A stretch of 64,000 bases of DNA from Sistotremastrum niveocremeum HHB9708 (Eukaryota > Basidiomycota > Agaricomycetes > Sistotremastrales > Sistotremastraceae), in contig KV419408.1 in NCBI GenBank assembly GCA_001630475.1, forward strand, positions 1-64,000. The letters run 5' to 3'. Numbering within the stretch: the stretch's first letter is position 1; every line of letters begins with the position of its first letter. Shown here in pieces: positions 1-12,053 of the stretch. The notes under the pieces are model-generated. The model made no database searches. It saw only the letters and a program-made list of their open reading frames with translations, and was not told the DNA's origin. Both the position numbers and the translations under genes were made by a program.

Positions 1-122
1 TTGTCTCGGCATGAAAATCGTAATGTGTACTTAAACTATCCAATGCAAAACCCCGGGGTTTCCCGGCCCCGGAAACTGATCTGTCGACGCAGTGAGCCCT
101 GCTCATTGCGCTCGTCTTCATC

Positions 123-2791
123 ATGGGCAAATCTCAGAAAAAACGTTCAATGAGGCGACACAACCCAGTCAGAGTGCCAGACTCCCATCTTCCAAAAGGA
201 CTGGCTTCCGCCAACGCAACGTCTGAGAAACGCGACAATGTTCTGCCCGTTATGCAGAAGGTAACTCAGGTCTTTCAGGTCGTTGCACTCGCCAACCTTC
301 ATCTCAGCTAGAAAGTGCAGAGGCATCTGATCGTGTCTGGGCTTGTGCTGCAGTGTGCAACCTCATCCAGAATGACCCATCGACTCGCAGGCTCTTCCAA
401 GGGAAGAACATTGTGAAGGCATTAATCACGAGGTTGTCTGACTCCGTTGATGAGGTTGTGGTCGAAGCAGCAGGTGCATTGAGGTGAGTGCTATATCTTG
501 CTAAAGAGACCTGTGTCAAATGTCGTTTCAGGAATCTGTGTCTCGACGCTGGGCATGAACTATGTGCAGAAATGTACAACAAAAATATCCTTCCACCCCT
601 AACCGCATGCATAACCAAGGCACGTGCAAGAATCCACTCATAATTGATGAAAGTTGAAACTGAGCAAAGCACAGGTGTCGACCGCATTGGATGTTTATCT
701 CAAGGAACCCAAGCGCACCTTCGGTCCTTCTGAAAGAATGGTTATGCATCTGTCAGAGAGTATTATTACTATCCTAGCAAGTCTAGCGTAAGACCTCACT
801 CACATTGCATTCTGGCAATACGGCTCACGCCTTTCCAGAGAGACCTCCAATAAGTCACTCACGGCAGTCAATAACCTCACCCTCGTCCCCTTTCTCATGT
901 CATTCCTCCAAGCCAGGCAGAAGCTGCCAATAGCAACCGTTACCGCTTCGGGTAAGAATTCCAATCTGGATCTATTCTTCTAATATTCAATGCCCTGCAG
1001 CCCAATGTTTATTCATTCTGTCCGATGATAACGAGCCAGCGATTGAAGCACTCCGCACGGCCTCCGAATATGTCACAACTCTCATTCAAATAGCACACTC
1101 TCCGGACCCTCAAACACCCGCGAGCAACGGTGTGAATGGAAAATCAAAAAAGGCAGCCGAAGCTACGACTGAAGAATCGCAGCCCGTCGATTCCGAGCGG
1201 AAGATAGCTCTGCAGATAATGTCTTGCGGTATGAATGATTCCCTTTTCGCGGACGCTTTCTCATCTCTCACTCGTAGGCATTCTCAGGAATATATCCCCC
1301 CTTCCGTCTATCATACCCTTTTCCGCCGTTGATCTGGATGAAAAGGTTCTATTACCTCGCCTCTCACCCCTTTTGTCAATATCACTGCCGGCTGAGGCGG
1401 CTCGTGTCATTGCAACCATTTCTGAAACCCCCACTGTGTGTGCATACAGGGCCGTTGCTTCTCAATTGATCGTCTCACGGTTCACCGCTAGAATACCGAG
1501 TCCTCGGCTAACCAGCAACAGTTCAAAAATGCCCTGAAGACTGATCATAAGACCCCGCAAGAACGGGAACTTGACCTAATTGAACAGAAACTCAAAAACG
1601 TCCAGCTTGCCCTGGAAATCCTGACAGGCGTCTGCGCAGCCTTACCAGATCCGTCAGCCGTAACCGAGGAAGCTGCAAACGGTGATTCAACACCTCCGTG
1701 CTGTTTACGACAAAAAATTGACTGCGGCGCTCTGTAGATCCTGATGTCGATCTCGATGACGTCGAAGATAACGACGTTGCTAGCGTCGATGAGATGGACG
1801 TACAGGCCGAGCCTATCGCGGAAGCTACGAATCCCGAAGCGAAAGGGTCTTTGTCAAGGCTATCCTCACTTCTGTCGGCGCTGGCTCTGCCACTCTTGTC
1901 CTTATGCCACCCAACGCCACTCTCCTTCCCTCCGCTAGACTCGCCGTCGCCGCACCCTCCGACTACCTCACTTCTTGGCACGATCCACATCCGAGCATGC
2001 GAGTGCCTCAGCAATATATTCCTTTCATTAGCATCACAGGGTGGCGGAAGTCTCACACCCGAAGACTTGCAAGCCGCAAGAGATATCTGGACCCAATTTT
2101 GGCTTGTCCTATCGGCAATTGGCACGCAAGGAGGTCCCGGTCAAGAAACGCGAGGTGAATTATGGGTCGCGGCTGTGGGTGTTCTTTGGGGTATCGCACG
2201 TCTGTGTAAAGGTTCACTGGTGAGGCCATACTCCATCATTTAATTTCATATGTCGCCGGATCCTGACTGTGATTTACTTATTTTTAGGAAGCGTCCGAGG
2301 AGCAGATACAGGTCATTATCGCATTTTGTAATTCAACTGCGGACGAGCAGGTGAAAGTCAAGTGCATCGGAACGCTTGAGTGCATTGCCCAGACACCTAC
2401 GGCCATCGAGGCGAATAAGGTAAAAGTTTCTGCCTATGTCGACCATTTGGTAACCAGACTGAGATAACTCCGCGCGTTTTCTTTATGAATCCAGATCGTC
2501 TCTTCGTATCTCGTGCAATATCTTTCTGCTCCCGCGCCCCAAGCGGAACCCCTCTTGCAAACGGTTTCCGCTTTGATCGACATATACTCAGACGAGGAAT
2601 CCCCTTACGACATAAACTTCCGGCAGAATGTTTGGCTAGACTCGTTGCAGAATGCTCAAGATTCCGTCAGGAAAGCGGTCAAGGGAATCGACCGGCGGAA
2701 AGAGGGGGGTCTCGATTTAAGAGCGCGAGGAGATGAGATCCTACTCAATCTCAGGGGCTTCATCAAGTATAGACGAGCGCTCAGACTTTGA
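123..2791 (+). CDS. SYO1: SYO1/HEATR3-like ribosomal protein import adaptor
   Basis: Armadillo/HEAT-repeat protein of the Syo1 (symportin) and HEATR3 family, which escorts ribosomal proteins uL18 and uL5 with importin into the nucleus for 5S RNP assembly. The N-terminus is a basic leader beginning MGKSQKKRSMRRHNPVRVPD, the signature of this family, followed by repeats such as WACAAVCNLIQNDPSTRRLF and VVVEAAGALRNLCLDAG. Exon 1 ends near 258 and resumes near 306 with LESAEASDRVW. Further introns follow, including one with a GC donor at 620-674. An acidic stretch (about 1740-1850) sits mid-protein, as in Syo1. The last exon ends in a helical segment, DEILLNLRGFIKYRRALRL. The start is the only ATG giving the conserved basic leader. 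Family call is confident; internal exon joins after 1 kb are approximate. Confidence 0.85.
620..674 (+). other. Probable GC-AG intron in SYO1
   Basis: Reading straight through gives a stop within ten codons. No GT donor restores the frame. A donor AAG|GCACGT with acceptor GCACAG|GTG removes 55 nt in phase 0 and joins ACITK to VSTALDVYLKEPKRTF, which continues the repeat. The length matches the other introns here. The GC donor context resembles the known GC-AG consensus AG|GCAAGT. Confidence 0.55.
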
Positions 2792-3029
2792 ATAACGTTT
2801 TTTCTTGTTTAGCATTCATCACATGTTACCAGCATTATACAGGTGGCGGAAAAGTAATTTTAGTACTACTATAGGAGCTTTTAAAAATACATCTCGACTG
2901 TGCTAGCGCATCTGATGGGAAACTACAGTGGTTGCAACAAATGGTCCAAGCTCACCCAATCCCCAGAGACGATAATCCCATCAAAAAAAGATATCAGTAG
3001 AATCATACAGATTCATCAGGAAAAAAAAA

Positions 3030-5190
3030 CTATGGCGTGTAAGTGGGAAGAGTAGACAGACGGTGAGTAATTGATGGGGCCTCCGTGAGACTGCCACTCG
3101 ATTCCTCCGCCATGTCATCAGTATCCTCCTCAAAATCATCAGCGTAAACCTCGTCCAACGTCGGCGCAGATGCCCCAGCAGTATCATCAGCATCTGAAAA
3201 CAGAATTGGAGGCGCGGAAGGCACCATCAACGAGTCTGGATCATGGGAATCAGAGGAGGACGCTGAGTCAGGGATGGCGGACGGCTCGAAGTATGGAGCG
3301 TGCAGATCAAAGTCCTCTGAAACCAATCTCGTCGCTCGGGGTGGCTGAGGAATCGCGTTGCTAGTTGATGCAACAGAATCATCAGGCAAGTCTACTTCCT
3401 CGTCGATCCATTCAGGAACAGCCGGAAGGAGAGCATTGAGGTCATCCGCCGGACCGGGCATACTCGCAGATTCTGCCATGCGAGCCAGAACGCTTTTGTC
3501 ATCCGTCGCGACGTGTCCCCTTCTGACAACATGCTCCTGTTCGCTGGGTGCGCGCGAAATTGGATCGACGTCGTCTTCCGGTTCCTGGACGTCGTAATAC
3601 ATGGGGCCCGATTCTGGGATAGAATACGCCGGATCTGATCCTGCATCGCCCTCCGATGACTTTCCGACAGCTGGCCATGCTGATGAAGACGACTGTGCTG
3701 ACTCGTTCGCAGAGGAACTAGATTCTGCAGCGTCGCAGAAAATTCGACGTGACTGAGGAGGCCTTTGTCCCGATCGCACGCGATATGCGGGTGGAGATAA
3801 AGATTGATTCGGAGGAGGTTGGATTATTTTCTGCGGGTCAAGCGTTGGAGGTTCGGGTGGTGGTGACGTGTCCCCCTGATTACGAGAGTCGGGACCGGGA
3901 TCTGGACAAGGCCCATTTGGCTGTAGCTGGTCACATGACCGCTCATGGACCAAAGCGTCGGTCTGTGGGAGAGGCTGTTCCACAGAAGCATTTTGGTCAG
4001 GCGGGGGCGTTGGGGGAGCAGGTGGAGAGGCGTCGGTCAGGTTGGCAGTAGATTGGAGGGATTGGATGGAAGGGGAGCGAAGAGAGGCCCTTTCGTTTCT
4101 CTCCGCGTTAGAAAGGGAAGAAAGGGCACCTTTTCGACCTCTTCTTCGCCGCATGGTCCACTTTGCATTCTCTTTCCATCGTGCAGTCGCATTCGCCCAA
4201 GACTTCTGTCGTGATTTTATCCGTCTGGCGAGTGCGGGATCCTCATCCTGTCCTCCCTCCTCCTGATCTCCGGGTAACTCCTTCGCCTGCCGCTCTAAAA
4301 CTCGGAGCTTTGTACGCTTGCGTCGAAGGAGCACCCAAGCGGTGATAAATGAAGCGATTACACACGCTAGTATTAGGGAAAGGACGATGATGAGGCGGAT
4401 AGAATAAAGCTTTGAACGTTGAGGTGGATTCCAGCCTGTTGGAAGATCAGACGGCGAAGGTGGTGAGCCGGGTATTCCACTATCGTCGAGGGAACCAGCA
4501 GAAGTATCGTCGAGATTGACGACGGATGGGGAGGGAGCCGTGGAGGAAGAACCGTCTCCCGAGGTAGATGTAATCGGAACGTACTAGCAAATTAGAGATG
4601 AGCGAGTCGTTTCGCGACAAAAGATGAGACGACAAAAAAAATTCACACACCTGACAAGAAAGCGTCTGGCCTCTTAGAGAATACGTGGTGTCCAGGTGCC
4701 AACGATTGTCCTCCCCCCGGTAATATTTAGCAGGCAGATTGATTGCTCGCCTGTACTTCGGACGAGCGAGTGGAGTTGGGGCTGCTGGAGGTACAACGTG
4801 GAGAATGGCCTCCTGGGTGTTGATATGGGGGGTTGACTCTGGAACGGAGACACCAGGACAGAGAAAAGACGGAGGAGAGGATGAAGATTGTGGCGATAGA
4901 GGAGAGGCGTTGACTGTGGAAGCACAGAGCCCCGCGAGAAGCGCGATGACGGTTGGAGATGGGGCGGTGCCAGCGCGACGACGGCGACGACGGGGTCGAG
5001 ATGATGAGGAGGACGCTGAAGACGACGAGGAGAGGGTGGAGAAGAACGAGGAAGCGGGAGCAGACGAGTCTAATTGAATGTGGGAGGGAGAGAAGATATT
5101 CATGTACCCGCTGAGATGATTAGATCGCAATGGCTTGGCGGGGCCGTGGGTGGGACGGCGGGAGAGACCGACGACGGTGGGAGCGGGCAA
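3030..5190 (-). CDS. Unrecognised single-pass membrane protein with acidic serine-rich tail
   Basis: Two exons joined by an intron at about 4587-4652 (donor GTGTGT, acceptor GCTAG), which continues LSCQ into YVPITSTSGDG. The protein has a polybasic segment followed by a hydrophobic stretch near residue 80 that could be a signal anchor. A region of about 100 residues follows, including RWHLDTTYSLRGQTLSCQ. Then comes a Ser/Thr/Pro linker and a strong membrane helix, IRLIIVLSLILACVIASFIT, followed by RRKRTK. The remaining 400 residues are acidic, Ser/Pro-rich and disordered. The layout suggests an outside domain and a cytosolic signalling or scaffolding tail. I do not recognise the family. The start could be an internal Met. 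The gene converges on SYO1, with 238 bp between their stops. Confidence 0.7.
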
Positions 5191-5358
5191 GCGTCGGGCG
5201 AGGACGATGAGCAGCCAGCGCGGACGACGAGCGGGCTATGTTGCGGATGAGGAGAACGTCGCTGAGCTGGGGCGGGAGGAGAAGAGGGGAGTCGGAGACA
5301 TGAAAACGTCCTCAGGCGACTATAATCCGGGAAATGCCGGGATCTATATTTACAGCAA

Positions 5359-8300
5359 CTATGAGAGACTGAACACCGCCTGCCGACTCTCCCTCTCTGC
5401 CCGCGTCTGTCGTCCCTTGGCTAGCTCGTCCGCCGTCCGCTCTCTGAACAGAAAATCTTCGCGTTGCGCCTCGAACTGCAGCTTGTACGTCTCTACTACC
5501 CGCACCCGACTCTCACAGCACGACACCATCCGCGTCGCCGCCTCGTCCAAATGCAGGTTCCTAGTGCCGGCATCGCCTATTATTATCCAGTCCATTAAAA
5601 ATAACAGTTTGCTCACCGTTTGAGAAACGGCACGTTCGCCTCCCGTTTTAGGCCTTCCGTTGGATGGTGCATCAAATACGACGCAACGTACACTTGACGC
5701 TCGTCCACTTCAGCGCCTACACTCGCATCCTCTTTCCGCAACAGCCGTACACTCAGCACCTTCCGGTCCGGTCTCTGCGCACGCTTTCGTCAACCATGCT
5801 CTCGACAACAAATGAATGCGACTCACCCATACAACTCTGTATATGTTATCATCCGACGTTGCACTCTCTTCCGCCTGTGCTCGATACGAAATCAATTCCT
5901 GCACCGTGGGCTGGCCCCCGGCCCTTTCTCGCACAAGTGGAACAAGACCCTCGCTTCCATCTGCGACGATCGTCTGCACCTAAATTTATAAATAGAATCA
6001 GCTCCCGTCCGGTCAGCCAAGCCCACTTTACGAGTCATTTCAACACTCTTGCAACATGCACAGCGTCTCATCGTCCTCAACAAAACAACTCACCTGTTTA
6101 ATCAACGCCCCAATGACCTTGTCTAGAGTAAAAATAGTATACGCCTGTGTTCCGAACGTAACCCGCATACAGTCCTCGAACAATGCCTGGTCAATCTCCC
6201 CATCCATCAGTTTCTCCATAGATTCAAGCAAGAAATCATAATAGTGTGTTTCCGAAGGTTCTCCGTCTGCGGGAATCCCGGCATACGGTGCCGTCGCGTA
6301 GTACATCGTATCGTTCGCTCCCAGTTCGACAGCCACCGCGTTGGCTTGCCATCGCCTTTTCTTGTCCTTTGCCTGCTGCGCAGAACTTTCCTTGCATGCC
6401 AATAATCGTGAATACACCAACTGTCAATCACAATGTCAACGGAGTTTGATCGGAGCTGAGCTGAGAATAGGAGAGGGTCTCTTTACCTGCAACAGTCGTA
6501 TCAACGTATAGAACGTTGTGTTCGTATAGAAATAACCGGCTCTAGGCTTTCCGGTTCCTCCCGGTATTGATTTCGGTGCGGCATCATCCGCATTCTCGAT
6601 TTGACGGATCCATACCTCTTCCAGTCGTCCTTTCGTGGGCAGCCCTCGCCAGCGATGTCGCGTGCTTCCAGGTGAAACTGCTCCGTCATCAGGAGTCAGA
6701 GGTGAGGGGATTTGCGAGTTCGCGCTAGATCCTTTCGTTGCTCTTTGTGCAGCAGCACTACGTTCTCTGTCTCTCGCCATCTTTGTTAGTTTCTTCCTCA
6801 AGACGCTACTCACGCGCTTCGAACTGTGTTTGTGCGTCTTGGGATCGTCGTCGTCTGCTCTGCTCATGAGACCTTCTATTTCACTTTCTCCGTCTTCTTC
6901 TTCGGATTGAATAGGCGTTCCGAACGCAGCATCGAACTCTCTAGGATCTCGCATCAGAAGAAGCGGGACGAATTGCCGCAAGAACTTCTCAATGGCGTGA
7001 CGTTCTGCGCTAGTGTAGACCGTGACCTGTCGATCCAGATATGAGAATGAAAGTTTCAGAGTATCCTGTAGAACTTTGTCATCCTCAAACGCGTATTCGA
7101 GCGGATACGTTTCGGATGTCTTCCCGTTTGAGGATGACTCTGGAGAGCTGTGTTGCTCTCGTAAGCCTTCGATGTGACCGACAAAGGCCTTTGTGGTGAT
7201 AGCTTTCTTGTCGTTGGCTTTGAAGGTGATCCCTTGGTGATCCAGACTGCGGTAGTAATTCTTTACCCCGACATCGCGCCAGGTCTTGTTCCATTCGCGC
7301 TGCGCTCTCCTCCATTCATCGTCCTTTTGACGAAGACGCGCCACTACGACGGGGATCGCCACGCCAGGACAACTATGCAGAGACTGGATAATCTCAAGTC
7401 CGGCTTCTTTTCCCCAGACCTTTTTGATGATCCTCTGATGAATGGAGGGGCTTGCTGCACCAAGACTAGGTGGAAGCCTGAAAGCCGTCCGTTCTTCAGC
7501 GTTCATCTCTTCGATTTTCTGGCGGAGTGGCTCCAGCAGGCTGATGGTTTTCGCCATGGCCTCGATGTGAAACTGGTATTCGTGACGTTCCTCTTCACTT
7601 CGGTGCAAAGCTTCCTCGTAGATATTTTTCCGGTGAGTGACGAATCCAGAGTCTTCGCTTGCCCATGTTGGATGCGACACCCAGTGATCGTTCAAGACTG
7701 ATCGTCCGAGTTCGTCACGACCAGAGCAAGCCAATGTTGTTTCCTGCTCGAATGTTGGCTAACAGAACACTGAATTAAAACAAACGAACACTTACAGTCA
7801 ACGGGAGTCGCCTATAGCTCGGGCCACATCTCATACTAGCCTCATTCCGCGGCCCACGTTCAGTTATGATAGCACCGCCTAGAATCAATGGTATTTCCGG
7901 CCCAGCATTGTCTTCCTCTTCCCCATCGCGGTTGTCATCCCAGGCAAGAATGTCTTTGAACTGCTCCATCAAGTCAGCGCGCAAGAAAGGCTGGGATCTT
8001 TCGACGAGAGTCTTGGTATCGATGATTTCGCGCGTGTAAAGATGCAGGACTTTGAGGAATTCATCGTAAGCGTCTCGATCTTCCAATGTCCTCTTCACGT
8101 TATCAAAGAATGTGGCATCATCTTCGGGGTTTCCAGTGTAGACCGGGGGCGGAGGTTGTTGTGATGCTGTTGCTGCTGCAAGTCGCGGAGGAGAAGTCGG
8201 CAGGCTCTGGGGCGCATATGCGGGTGAGGACTCTTTGCCTGCATTATGAGAGTGCTTGGCTTTCTTGACCTAAACATCACACGTTTAGTTGAGGGGCGCC

Positions 8301-10087
8301 GAGGATAACATGAAGTGAACGCACTCGACTAGTACTTCCCCTGGCGGCACCGACAGTGTCTTTTTCTGGAGCCTTCTTCTTTCGCTTGGTTGTAGTCGCC
8401 TCAACCTTACGACGACCACCGTACTCTTGAGTACCGGATCCAAACCCAGCCCATTGCTCAGTACCTGGGGTGCCAAGACCTCCCATCTCGCTCAGGGGTC
8501 CCACAATTCCACCAGCAGATTCCGGTAGGAAGACTTTGAACTCTTCCAAAAGCTCAGGCGCGTTCTTAAACAGAATTGAAACAGCGTTGTAAGCCTGGAC
8601 CGATAAGTCAGTCAGGGTGGATTTGCGGTCCGGGGAAACACTAGCCTCTTGTATGGACATCTGATCCTTCTGGTACGACTGCAATAATTGTAGGAATCCT
8701 TTGTAAACGTCGGGATTGTCCTGATATGTGTTCTTGATCTTGTTAATGTATTGCATGGCGTGGTGGAATTCAGTGCCCGAAGCAGGATCTGCGTTTGTCG
8801 TCGGGGGAGGGATGGGAGGTTGTGGAGCAATTTGTTGTAGTTGAGGAGTTTGGGATGTAGAGGCTACCGGAGTGGATGGTGGCTGAGTTTGTAGAGGTAT
8901 CCTACCCGCGTTGGGATCAGATGGGACGCGACGGTGCATGCCTCCGAGAACATGAGCGGCATCAGTGTGGACAGCAGGAGACAGAGGGTTTTGGAAGAGA
9001 GGAGGGGCAACCGGAGTCGTTGAAGGGCGCGGTACGGGAGCGACTACATTTCCAATAAAAGGAACCGCCGGTAAGCCTGGACTCGGCATGCCCAAGCCAG
9101 ACGATACTGCTTGGAAGGAAGGAAGTGATTGCTGTGCTGTCGCAGAGGGGGGCGGAACACCGGGATGAAGGACTGGAGCTTGGCGAACTGGGGGAGGGGG
9201 AGGGGGTGACGCAGCGCGCACTACTGTGGTCGTTTGTCTAGAAACTCCTGAAGGAGTAGTGACGACGATAAGATTTGGGTCTTTAGGATCTGTAGAGCAT
9301 TCGATTCGATAGCCGTCAGGCAAAAAGGTATTGAAGCCTTGAATCAGCGTCGGATGACCCGCAAAAAGCTCTGACACTCTGCTAATCACTCCAGGTGTGT
9401 CGATACTGGGCGGTGAAGTGTAAGCGCTAGTGTTCAGAGACAGATGAGTTGATAACGCACTCTTCGCTTTTGAAATCCTTCATGACATCCAAAAACTTGT
9501 TATACACTGCTGGCTGTTGCTCGAATTGGATTTTGACAAGATCAAGATATGATAACGCATCTGAGACGTCAAGTTGACGACCAGGTTCACCAGGGGCCAT
9601 GGGGGCTGAATTGGGTCTAGGAGATGGCGCGACGTCGGGAGCGGGTGGTGGGGGTTGCTCATCTTGACGCGCAGTGGGTACCTGATGTAATGCCTGGGCG
9701 TCGTTTGCCTGAGTTACGGCGACTCCTGTGGTAGGTGGGGGAGTGAGAGGATGAATGGCGGGTGAGGCTGGGGAGCGGCGGGTTGTTGGTTTAGGGTCAG
9801 ATGCACTTTGGTGTTTCAGTGATGATGAGGATTCAGCACGCTCGAGTATGGCGTTGAAAGATGCATGATCTCGGCTTATGGCAGGTGGGTCCACGTTCAT
9901 GGCAGAGGTTGACTCGTTCGGAAGGTTGTTAGGTTTTACAAAGGGTATGGTTATGTCCATGGCGTCGTCTGCTTCGACGAATTGAGAAGTAAGCTAGGGT
10001 TGTACACATGCGATCTTATTTCGTCGTACCTGTGGTGGTCGTTTCAGACTTGGCCTCACTTATTGGAACAGCGGACGGCGGGCTCAT
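5359..10087 (-). CDS. SIN3: SIN3 transcriptional corepressor
   Basis: Scaffold of the Sin3 histone deacetylase complex. Three paired amphipathic helix domains are visible in order: PAH1 ([20 protein letters not shown], coding around 9350-9560), PAH2 ([20 protein letters not shown], around 8520-8770) and PAH3 ([20 protein letters not shown], around 7990-8100). The Sin3 histone-deacetylase interaction domain follows ([28 protein letters not shown], then [20 protein letters not shown]). The conserved C-terminal Sin3 region carries [20 protein letters not shown]. Pro/Thr-rich linkers lie between the PAH domains. I chose the ATG at 10087 because a short first exon, [15 protein letters not shown], splices in frame into [11 protein letters not shown]; 9960 is an alternative start. 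Many short introns. Nuclear. Very confident family call. Confidence 0.93.
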
Positions 10088-10350
10088 GGTGGACTCCGAG
10101 TCGTCAGTGGGCCGCTCACGGAGCGGAGTCGGGTGTACGGCAACACCGGCAATCATTAAATTAACCGGAACATCGAGGACTACCGGAAACAAAACGGTGA
10201 ATGCAAATAAGATTATGATAAAATGCATATAAAAAAGAATGAATGGGATAAAACAAATACAGTGAGAGTAAAGAAAAGTATAAGGTGAATACCTAAGATA
10301 GATAGATCCTACGAGCTTGTTTTGAGCCAGCCAGCCCGCCAGTATCGAAA

Positions 10351-11947
10351 TTAAGCAGTACGCGGATGACGCAACGCAAATTCTGCGTTGCCTTGCGCAA
10401 GGTCACATTTTTTGGCGATGCGCGTCGCGGCTTCGAGGGCACGCTCAACAAGCCCTCGTTCCGGAGAAGTAGATGTCACTTGCTTTGCAAGATCTAGGAT
10501 GATTTTGTGAGCGAATGAGTTTGACGGATCTCATGCTTGCAATCACCTTGGAATAGAAGGACATATCTAGTGACCCTCTGTGTTGGTTGGATGACCAGAT
10601 CTTGAAGCGTCCATCGCTTGTCGTCCTTAAACCCGGAGCTCGAGCCGGTCGAGTCTGATCTTCTTGAACTGCTAACGGCACTTTCACTGGCAGGTCGCAC
10701 AGGTGGAACAGTAGCCTTAAGGCTACGACGAGCTTGTCTGAGTGGCCGCCCAACGTCTGACATAGATCGCTCCTTCCTAGCATCTTTCTCGTCCAAGCTT
10801 ACACTGGAAGACTTTCTTGACTTCGACCCCATCGACGACGAATTGGAGAAAAAGTGCCCGACGACACTGCACCAGGCACTCAATGCCTCTTCCAGAGCGC
10901 TCTCTGCATCGAGGAATGCAGAAGAGATGCCTTCAACGGATGCATCTGATTCCCACTTTCGGGAAAGCGACTGTGAAGCTTTCATGAGAGAAGGGACATG
11001 CTGTTGAAGCATCGGCGGCAAGGGTTTCATCTTCTGCGGCACATGTTAGAAATGTCGTGTGATCGGGATGAAAGGTTTCTTACTGGAACCCCTTCCATTT
11101 CTTGCAGATACTGGAGATAATTTCGCTCGGTGCGAACTAGTTCTCGACATACAAACAATGCTCGACGAACTGATTTCCAATTCTCGTCTTCTTGTTGATC
11201 TGAAACCAAGACTTTCGAAGACACGGAGTCTTCAGCATCACTGGATTCGTTGCTCCGAACAGCCAGCGAAGAGGATGACCTCCAATTGTCGAAATCTTGG
11301 ACGACGACTTCGTCGGGCACTTGCGTTGTGACCGCCAGGGTCCAACGCCGAGTACTGCTTTCGGTTCGTAGGAAAAGTGGTCTCCAGGACGGGTTAGAAG
11401 CAGGAGTGAGCGGTTCCGAAGGTGACGACGCGGCTGAAGATGACGAGGATGTGGGTGGAGAGGATAGGGTCTCAGATGGCTCCAGGGGTTCGAGCACAGG
11501 GTGTGGCTGGGACCGGCCTGGCTCACACGTGGAGACATCGTGGTCAAGGTGGAGAGAGTCGGTGTCGTCAGGGATGGTTTTTTTAGCCAGCTTCCGCCCT
11601 GATTTTTTAGGTGAGACAGACGACGAGCTCGACGAGCTTAACGAAGGAGAGGAGTGGGTTCGCAGTGGTTGCGACGATGAGGGCGGGTCGAAGAGGGGGT
11701 TCTCGACATCGGATTGGTAGCTTTGGAGGCGAGACGAGTCTTGGGCAGAACTGGATTGTCTCCGTTTCGAAAGCCTGCGGAAGACCTTCTTAGGTTGAGA
11801 GTAGTTGAGGGCTTGGAAAGAGAGCGTCGCAAACGGACGAAATGCCGACGGTGGGGGCTGGTTGTTGGTCACAGGCCAGTGCTGGACGTCTGGCTGGGCC
11901 ATGAGAGTAGACGAGGCAGTTGTTGAGCAGGTTTCAGTGTCGTGCAT
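10351..11947 (-). CDS. Dbl-homology (DH) domain Rho guanine nucleotide exchange factor
   Basis: Probable activator of a Rho-family GTPase. The N-terminal 230 residues are Ser/Pro-rich and disordered. A DH domain follows: CR1-like RRALFVCRELVRTERNYLQY near residue 270, then the QRVTRYVLLF motif of CR3. A serine-rich insertion of about 80 residues (around SSSMGSKSRKSSSVSLDE) separates the helices. The last intron (donor GTGATT, acceptor CCTAG) joins YVLLFQ to DLAKQVTSTSPERGLVERAL, and the protein stops 50 residues later at the end of the DH fold. No PH domain is seen, which is unusual for Dbl-type GEFs. The start at 11947 is the first ATG; an ATG about 45 nt further in is equally possible. Confidence 0.8.
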
Positions 11948-12053
11948 TCATGAGGGCAAGCCTCGGCAAGCGCGTTCTAGTTCTTGCGTCACTTTGTTAC
12001 AATGATGTAATTCGGTCACAGTCACACATTTTATTAGCTCATTCTAATTTCTT

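Noticed and set aside
10016-10228. Minus-strand ORF with a hydrophobic start just upstream of SIN3
   Set aside because: Its last part is the first exon of SIN3 ([15 protein letters not shown]); the hydrophobic lead-in is upstream non-coding sequence in frame.
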